From assembly GCF_009712225.1 (NCBI RefSeq), contig NZ_WASP01000010.1:1-42657 (forward strand): DNA of 42,657 nt. The letters run 5' to 3'. Under the pieces are notes generated by a model. The model was not told the DNA's origin and ran no database searches. It was given only the letters and a program-made list of their open reading frames with translations. Origin of the DNA: Desulfovibrio sp. (GTDB taxonomy: Bacteria > Desulfobacterota > Desulfovibrionia > Desulfovibrionales > Desulfovibrionaceae). The position numbers were made by a program, and so were the translations under genes. This document shows positions 42,640 to 42,657 of the stretch, piece after piece (position 1 is the first letter of the stretch; each line of letters starts with the position of its first letter).

Positions 42640-42657
42640 AGAGGACTAGCTCAAACC
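42640..42657 (+). tRNA. 5' part of a tRNA gene cut by the window edge (probably Trp)
   Basis: The last 18 bases read as a 7-base acceptor strand AGAGGAC, then T8-A9, the D-stem GCTC and the start of a D-loop (AAACC). This matches the layout of the tRNA-Gly in this window from its acceptor onward. Trp is inferred only from the usual rpmG-trnW-secE order; the anticodon is outside the window. Confidence 0.55.

Overview
The window reads as a core-chromosome segment of a GC-rich Gram-negative bacterium, most probably a Desulfovibrio or close relative (Desulfovibrionaceae). The grounds are base composition, the protein flavour, a class A beta-lactamase resembling the DES type known from Desulfovibrio desulfuricans, and a long syntenic block (DUF177-rpmF-plsX-fabH-fabG-acpP-fabF-glyA-dCMP deaminase-ribD-ribE-ribH-nusB-leuS-holA) that I recall from that group. 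No database search was possible, so the genus is an inference. I found no insertion sequence, prophage, CRISPR array or plasmid function.

Layout. 1-6.6 kb: ettA (translation factor, minus strand), a 480-base gene-free stretch holding a strongly folded candidate RNA, a bile acid:sodium symporter family transporter, ridA, a SAM-methyltransferase-like protein, a membrane-anchored protein of unknown function, and pgl. 6.7-10.6 kb: a secreted M15-type peptidase divergent from mtaB (tRNA methylthiotransferase), a PfpI/DJ-1 protein and an FmdB-type zinc ribbon. 10.7-15.9 kb: yicC-remA-gmk, then pyrF, a TPR protein and recJ, all on the plus strand. 16-19 kb: a Cache/HAMP chemoreceptor and a Sel1-repeat secreted protein, both on the minus strand. 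19.1-21.8 kb: a small membrane protein, a GIY-YIG nuclease-like protein, a LysE exporter and a class A beta-lactamase.

21.8-36 kb is a nearly unbroken plus-strand run. DUF177 and L32 lead into fatty acid and phospholipid initiation (plsX, fabH, fabG, acpP, fabF). Then come one-carbon metabolism (glyA), dCMP deaminase, riboflavin synthesis (ribD, ribE, ribH, without ribA/ribB), nusB, leuS and holA. 36.3-40.5 kb carries radC, lon and prmC. 40.6 kb to the right edge is a translation cluster: tRNA-Thr, tRNA-Tyr, tRNA-Gly, tuf, rpmG and the start of another tRNA cut by the window edge.

Most genes are housekeeping. The less ordinary content is mainly non-coding: the folded element at 1823-1975, a 10-bp closed leader hairpin before rpmF, a three-segment alternative terminator after ridA, three all-G/all-C hairpins, a palindrome sitting on the fabG promoter, and a promoter whose -35 box contains the beta-lactamase stop codon. 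All structures were folded by eye and all promoter calls come from matching consensus hexamers.
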